Source of the DNA: Liriodendron chinense
Lineage: Eukaryota; Streptophyta; Magnoliopsida; Magnoliales; Magnoliaceae
DNA length: 64,000 nucleotides
Assembly (NCBI GenBank): GCA_003013855.2
Contig: PVNU02002843.1
Coordinates: 96,481 to 160,480, forward strand
Direction of reading: 5' to 3'
Part shown: piece by piece, positions 58,372-64,000 of the stretch
How positions within the stretch are numbered: position 1 is the first letter of the stretch
Layout: every line of letters starts with the position of its first letter
Position numbers and translations under genes: made by a program
The notes under the pieces: generated by a model
Seen by the model: the letters and a program-made list of their open reading frames with translations, nothing else
Database searches by the model: none
Told to the model about the DNA's origin: nothing

Positions 58372-60619
58372 ATGGATCTTGAGGAGGTGAATCCTGGAGA
58401 GTTCGATTCTAGGGCGAGGGCGGCTGATGTTGCTGATGAGGGAGAGTCTGAACTTCCTGGGTCAGATGTTGGTAGTGCGACGGCTCATAGGGATCCTTTT
58501 GAGCTAGATTGTGTCATCTCGTAGATTACCCAGGATGAGCTGGATGCTGCAAGAGAGATATACAAAATTCCTGATTTTATAGAGTTTAGGGTTCCTGACC
58601 GAGGTGACAGACCGAGCCAACCTCGGGCTGGGGAGGTGGTGATTTCCTTGATGCACCTAGAAGCCAGGCTAAGGTTGCCTTTGCATCCCTTTGTGCGCGA
58701 AGTCCTCAGTGTATTAGGTCTTTCTTCAAGTCAATTGCAGCCGAATGTTTGGAGATGCATGGTCGGGTGCTACATATTGTGGCAAAGACTCTGGAATAAA
58801 GAGCTTACCTCGAACGAGCTCTTCTCGATGTACATTCTCAAATCCTTGGGAGGCCAGGGACTTTACTATCCAGGGTGGCTCGTTGGTTACCTGTTTTCCA
58901 TCTTCCACCAAAACTTGGAAGAGGAAGTGGTTCTTCGCGTCGGGCAGTTGGGAGTCTTCACCGGATGAGCCTCAGCTTTTGAGCTTTAGGCTCCGAGATG
59001 ACTTTGCTCTGCCAGGTCGGACGTCATTCCGACCTACTCAAATTTTAAAATCTTGGCCTTTGCTGTTATTCTTTAAAAGATCTCGTATCTTCCGACGTGT
59101 ATTCGCCTATTTCTATAGTTTTGGCAACCATTCGGGTGGCCTTGTCTGCTGCACAAGAAAGGCAGATCCGGAAGCCCAAGCCCTTCCTACTGAGGAGAGG
59201 GATTTTCATCAGTTGATAACCTTCAACTTCGTACGTGAATCAGGTCGGTAGGCTGAAATAACATGTTGATAACCTACTCGTTCTTTACTCCGTCCTTTTT
59301 TTTGTCTGACATATTTTCTGCGTTTGTTATGACAGGCATGGCTTCGAATGCGGTTTATAAGACTCGTAAGATCCCGGCTTGTATCCTCGACCGTGGACAG
59401 AGCTCCGCCAAGCCCCCGAGGAAAAGGGTGGCTACCACCGAGGCCCAGAGGCAGTCACGATTGCCTCAGTCTTTTGTGTGCAGGTCCGGGCAGCCCTTCG
59501 GCACGAGCTCTTCCCTGGTCAGGGTTGAGCCCTTGGCCGCCCAGCTACCGACTGCCGATGTTCCGGTCATGGACATTCCGGACACGTATGACTCGCGGGC
59601 CGAGCTGGTGGTAGTCCGACCAACGCCTCACGTCAGTTCGTCCGGCACCCCTACTCAGTCTGTCGAAGCCGGCTCCAGTCGGCCTTCTGCTGGTGCCGGC
59701 CCATCTCAACCTCCCCAGCCACGGGCCTCTACTGCCGCTCCTGCTGGGCACGCTGAGCAACGGGAGGACCAAGTCGAGATGCCTCCACTCACGGAGCAAT
59801 ACTCGTCCTGGATTGATGGCGTCAATGCATATATGTGCGTCAATCACAGCATCCCCCAGGACTTGAACACCATAACCAATTCTGATCCGGATCAGATGGT
59901 CGGGGTCGCGATAAAAAGCAGCCTTAGGCTAATCTATCCCCTTTTCTTTATGTATCTTCGGTACTTGTGACCTCCTTACTAATCGTAGTCATTTTTCTTC
60001 ACAGGACTCGGCCTTGCTGATAATGATCCGTCAGGTGATGGTTGAGCGGAATCATCAGATGCAAAAAGCCCTGGTTGCCGCGTCCTCCTGGAAGACGAAG
60101 ACCGAGGCCGTGAAGATTGAGCTGAGAAGGTGTCTACTTGAGTTGAAAGATGCTCAAACCGAGCTGAAGGTCGCGCAGTCTGATCTGGAGGTGTCTCAAG
60201 CACAGGCCCAGTCCCTGGAGGAGGCCCTAAAGGAGGCTGCGGCCAAAGCCCAATCGGATGAAAATAAAGCCGAATTCCTTGAGGCCGCCCTGAAGACGGC
60301 TAAGGAGGAGAAGGTGAATTTGGCCGGGCTCCTAAAGGAGGTTCAGCTGAAATCTTTGGCGGAGGTCAACGGTTTGAAGACCGAGTAGGAGAAGTTGAAT
60401 GTAGTATCTGAGGAGCTGTACAACCACGGCTTCCAGGAATGCAGACGCCTTGTCCTTAAGCATTTTCCCAACCTCGACCTTACGCCTGTAGACGAGGATG
60501 AAGAAGATGAGGTCGTAGGGGAGGGGTCTACTGAAGGACCTGTGTCGACAGAGACTCAAGCTGGGGACGTCGGGGCCGGCCCGTCAGAGACTGCGAAGGA
60601 ATGGGGATGCCTTCTTTGA
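58372..60619 (+). pseudogene. Antisense accessory gene (Transposase_28-type 'gypsy type transposon' protein) of the Tat element, disrupted
   Basis: Plus-strand gene inside a minus-strand retrotransposon. Exon 1 (58372 to about 59242) encodes an acidic start, then LEARLRLPLHPFVREVL and SSTKTWKRKWFFASGSWE, the signature of the plant 'putative gypsy type transposon' domain (PF04195). It has an in-frame TAG at 58522-58524 and a frameshift near 58900. A GT...AG intron is likely at about 59243-59337 (T-rich tract, gttatgacag). Exon 2 (about 59338-59895) is Pro/Ser-rich. A second intron is likely to about 60004 (tttttcttcacag). Exon 3 (60005-60619) encodes a coiled coil of about 100 residues (60048-60387), a TAG at 60386-60388 and an acidic tail. 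Role unknown. Exon borders are inferred from splice motifs and frame. Confidence 0.65.
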
Positions 60620-61158
60620 ATTTTTGTTTCTTTTTTTTTTTTTTTGAAAATGTATACACACATACACATTTTTTTTATATATGCATGCCCTTCTGAGGCA
60701 ATTTTTTTTTTTTGGCATCAGCTTCGCTTTGTGTTTGAATGATTAGAATCTATCTAAGTGGTTCGTAAGACATGGTCGTATAATTTTGGTTAAGTCGTCC
60801 GGGTTGTTAAACACTTAAGCCTTTTTTGGGGTCGTTATTGCGACATGTATAGCCTTATGGCTCTGTGGTCATTCCGACCCAACGGTTGAGTCCGTAGTTT
60901 CCCGTTGCCGAGCCGACCTAGTGGTCGAAAATGACCCATTGCTTCATGCGGCTTAGTGAGTCTAATCTTGCAATCTCACGATCAGATTTAGATCATTTTT
61001 GCTACTTAGTGAGTCTAATCTTGCGATCTCACGATCGAATTTAGATCATTTTTGCCGGGAGTGAGCTTGGTATTAGGAAAGAAAATGATCTTGAAGGAAT
61101 TTTATTGGATTATCACTTCAAAATACATACTTTGTTATTGTTCGACGATTTGATCTAT
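60620..61158. other. Intergenic gap between convergent accessory gene and pol
   Basis: Contains T-runs (60632-60646, about 60669-60677, 60700-60711) and a 53-bp tandem duplication at 60952-61057 (cttagtgagtctaatcttgc). No ORF. Confidence 0.6.
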
Positions 61159-62440
61159 TCACGGATAGTAGATTTTGAGATGATCGGCGTTCCACGGATG
61201 AGGGAGAGGTCGACCATCCATATTTTCAAGCCAATAAGTGCCGGGGCGATGTGAGCTGAGCACCTTGTAGGGTCCTTCCTCATTGGGGCTAAACACACCA
61301 GTTTTTTCTTTGGCATCTTTTCAGACTTTTCTGAGGACGAGGTCACGGCTCGGAAGCACCATTTCTTTACTCGAGAGTTGTAGTATCACCGAACTCTCTG
61401 TTGGTATGCTGCTACGCGCACTTGGGATGTTTCTCTCACTTCGTCGAGCAGATCTAGGTTCATCCGTAGCTGATCTTCGTTTTGGTCGGACTGATGGTGG
61501 CTCGTCCGATTGGTGGGCATTCTGACCTCTACTGGTACGACAGCTTTGGCTCCAAAAGCTAAGAAAAAGGGGGTTTCTTCGGTGGATGACCGAGCTGTGG
61601 TTCTGTAGGCCCAGAATACTTCGTAGAGTTCTTCCGCCTAAGCCCCTTTCTTCTCTCCAAGCCTTATTTTGAGGTGATTTTTTTATGATTTTGTTGATTG
61701 CTTCGACTTGGCCATTGGCATGCAGGTGGTGAGGAGAGGAATACGCGTTTTTTTATGCCTAAGCCACTGCATAATTTACGAAATCTTTCATTATTGAACT
61801 GGCGTCCATTTTCGGTGACTATGGTTTTAGGAATCCCGAACCGACACACAATCGACTTCCAAATGAAGTCGGTGGTTTTTCTTTCTGTGATGGTAGCTAG
61901 TGGTTCTACCTCTGCCCATTTCGTGAAGTAGTCGGCGGCGACGATTGCATATTTCACTTGTCCTTTACTTATCGGAAGAGGACCGATGATGTCAACTCCC
62001 CACTGAGCGAATGGCCAGGGTCCAGACATGAGAGTGAGCTCCTCGGGTGGTAAGTAGGGGACGGGGGCTAATTGCTGGCACCCGTCGCATCTTTTAACGA
62101 CCTCTCGAGTGTCTTGCTAGATAGTAGGCCAATAATACCCCTGTCGGATCACTTTTTGCGCAAGTGCTCGACTCCCGGAGTGGTTACCACAAGCTTCCAA
62201 AATGGATTTCGCGTAATACATAATTGGCTTCCTCTGGCCCTACGCAGCGTAGACACGGGAGAGAAAACCCCTTCTTGTAAGGAACTCCATCAATTAGCGT
62301 GTACCGAGCCGATCTATAACGGATTCGCTGAGCTTCTTTTTTATCTTCGGGCAGCTCTCCTAGCCGTAAAAATCGGATGATCGGATCCATCCAACTTGGA
62401 GTTGTCGAAAACCGGACAAGCCTCAACGGGCTCATTCAAA
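61159..62440 (-). pseudogene. Tat-lineage integrase (broken)
   Basis: Ends with a TGA at plus 61159-61161 after HLKIYYP. The C-terminal part (AYRTTARSSTEETPF, AAYQQRVRRYYNSRV, GPYKVLSSHRPGTY) is readable in shifting frames. The core (61664-62029) shows QWGVDIIGPLP with the first Asp and HANGQVEAINK with the Glu, but VTENGRQF has Glu where the second catalytic Asp is expected. The N-terminal part (PEDKKEAQRIRYRSARYTL...GVPYKKGF, 62184-62435) leads into a frameshifted HHCC finger. It comes last in pol, as in Ty3/gypsy elements. Confidence 0.8.
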
Positions 62441-62442
62441 GA

Positions 62443-62880
62443 TATGCTTCGTTGAGGGAGAAATTATATGGGTATCGTCCTGTTAAGCTTGTCGTCCATT
62501 GATGATGCCAGCTTTGCGAGGGAGTCTGCGTTCGTATTTTGATCTCTCGGAACTTGAAGATCTCGTAACGATTGAAGTAGGATAGTAGTTCTTGAGTTTT
62601 CGCAAGGTACGTGGACATCTTGCCTCCTTTTGCTTGATACTCTGAGGTCACCTGCTCGACCACTAGTTGCGAATCGCTGTGTACCTTCAGTGCTCGGATT
62701 CCTATCTTGACAGTGAGGTGAAGGCCAGCTAGGAGGGCCTCGTATTCGGCCTCATTATTGGAGGCTCGGAACCCAAATCAAAGTGCGTACTGAACTTTAA
62801 CTCTGTCTAGAGAGCTTAAGACGAGGCCAGCCCCGCAGCCTTGTGAATTGGAGGATCCATCGACATATAGTGACCAGATG
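62443..62880 (-). pseudogene. Second (archaeal-type) RNase H domain
   Basis: The minus strand reads SLYVDGSSNSQGCGAGLVL, FGFRASNNEAEYEALLAGL, then VHSDSQLVVEQV and YQAKGGKMSTYLAKTQELL. The Asp-Glu-Asp catalytic residues of RNase H are all visible. One TGA interrupts it (about 62779, where Trp or Arg is expected). A second RNase H after the normal one is the hallmark of the Tat branch of Ty3/gypsy elements. Confidence 0.85.
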
Positions 62881-62889
62881 GACGCGGTG

Positions 62890-63412
62890 TGATTATTTTC
62901 TGAGGGTCCTCTAATTGCTCTTTTTCTTGACATTGATTGAGCTTGTCATCGCATTGGACTTCAAGGGGCTCGGTTAGTTCTACGATGAAGTTGGCTACTG
63001 CTTGACCCTTAATTACCGTGCGAGGCTGATACTGTATGTCAAATTCGCCGAGCTCAACAGCCCATTTGACGAGCCAACCCGAGGTCTCCAGCTTTTGCAA
63101 TACCTGCCGTAGTGATTGATCGGTCAATACAGGTATTGGGTGCGCCTGGAAATATGGCCTCAATTGTCTGGCCAAAGTGATTAATGCTAAGGCCAGCTTC
63201 TCAATGTTAGGATATCGCGTCTCTGTGTTGAGCAGGGCTTTGCTGACATAGTAAACGGGTCTTTGCATTCCTCCGTCATCCCGGATCAGAGCCGAGCTGA
63301 CTGGTGCTGGTAAACTGCTAAGTACAAAAGCGGTTCTTCCCCGTGCATTGGTTTGGACAGCAGAGGTGGAAAGCCAAGATAGGCTTTCAGTTCGATGAGA
63401 GCTTGTTTGCAT
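62890..63412 (-). pseudogene. gypsy RNase H
   Basis: QRPVYYVSKALLNTETRYP, LALALITLARQLRPYFQAHP, VLTDQSLRQVL and LGEFDIQYQPRTVIKGQAVA are the standard Ty3/gypsy RNase H blocks in one open frame. A linker rich in Gln/Glu leads to the second RNase H. The open frame starts at 63412 only because a stop lies just upstream; the polyprotein originally continued from the reverse transcriptase. Confidence 0.85.
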
Positions 63413-64000
63413 TCCGAGGTCTAGGTCATTTCTTTACATTTGCGTAATTGTCTGAAAAAGGGGAGACATCGATCCGTAGCTCTTGAGACGAACCTGTTGA
63501 GGGCTGCGATTCTTCCTGTGAGACGCTGGACTTCCTTCACAGTGCTAGGTGAGCTCATGTTAACAAGGCCTTGTATTTTTTTTGGATTGACTTCGATTCC
63601 TCATTGATTTACCATAAAATCGAGGAATTTTTTCGAGCTTACTCTAAAACGCATTTGACGGGTTGAGTTTCATTTGATATTTCCTCAGTATGTCGAACGT
63701 AGTATGGAGGTCGTCGACATGGTCTTCTGATTGCTTTCTTTTAACGAGCATGTCGTACACGTATACTTCCATAGTCTTATCGAGCTGATCTGCGAATATC
63801 TTGTTGACTAGGCGTTGATAGGTTGCCTCGGCGTTTTTGAGTCCGAAGGGCATCACCTTGTAGCAATAGAGGCCCTGATCTGTGATAAATGCAGTTTTTT
63901 GCCTGTCGGGAGCATGCATCTATATTTGGTTGTATCCGGAATAGGCGTCCATAAACTGAGGAGCTCGTGTCCCGAAGTTGCATCAACGAGCTGATCTATC
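63413..64000 (-). pseudogene. gypsy reverse transcriptase, partial at window edge (YVYD active site)
   Basis: The right edge cuts the domain. The part present includes KTAFITDQGLYCYKVMPFGLKNAEATYQRLV-type text (63644-63919; shown only in part), the active-site box and, in another frame, LTGRIAALNRFVSRATDRC (about 63470-63540). The YVDD box reads YVYD: tac at plus 63755-63757 (complement gta) replaces the first Asp. A frame change and stops lie between 63410 and 63650. Non-functional. Confidence 0.85.

Noticed and set aside
59545..60203. Minus-strand open frames opposite the accessory gene
   Set aside because: Shadows of the Pro/Ser-rich and coiled-coil exons; no retroelement domain on that strand here.

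Overview
The window looks like a gene-poor, repeat-dense stretch of a flowering-plant nuclear genome. It contains a complete intronless S-domain receptor kinase, Ty1/copia and Ty3/gypsy retrotransposons, tRNA-derived SINEs, many small inverted-repeat DNA elements and a PPR relic. The most abundant repeat is a fold-back element whose ends carry GTGGGCCCCAC. I associate this repeat with magnoliid genomes (laurel/magnolia relatives) from memory only, so the clade is a weak inference. Nothing bacterial, viral or CRISPR-like was seen.

Layout. 0-8.6 kb: a SINE, a 1.4-kb hAT-type element with a perfect 8-bp target duplication, and a complete but decayed Ty1/copia retrotransposon (2256-8551). 8.6-14.4 kb: decayed repeats and a PPR pseudogene. 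14.4-16.9 kb: the only clearly intact protein gene, a ZmPK1-type G-lectin receptor kinase on the minus strand, with a small fold-back element inserted about 235 bp upstream of its start. 17-30.6 kb: an almost continuous pile of fold-back elements, some nested inside each other, with local tandem amplifications. 30.6-35 kb: a long anonymous stretch that may be a long LTR. 35-49 kb: more fold-back elements, four hAT-type elements with 8-bp target duplications, minisatellites and a short F-box ORF. 49-52 kb: a gag-only copia remnant on the minus strand, ended by an LTR joined to an inverted copy of itself. 53.4-56.2 kb: a second, expanded copy of the F-box segment. 56.6-64 kb: a Ty3/gypsy element of the Tat lineage (two RNase H domains) on the minus strand, running off the right edge. 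It carries an antisense accessory gene on the plus strand.

The elements have mostly inserted into one another. hAT elements sit in fold-back loops, fold-back elements sit in hAT elements and in the F-box duplication, and a SINE sits in a fold-back arm. The order of several events can be read from target duplications. Cellular functions supported by the sequence are limited to the receptor kinase and, weakly, the two short F-box ORFs. Both retrotransposon reverse transcriptases have lost one aspartate of the catalytic YxDD box, so neither copy should move by its own enzyme.

Limits: everything was read by eye. Boundaries of repeats without target duplications are approximate (tens of bases). 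Family names for DNA elements rest on target-duplication length and end sequence, not on a transposase.
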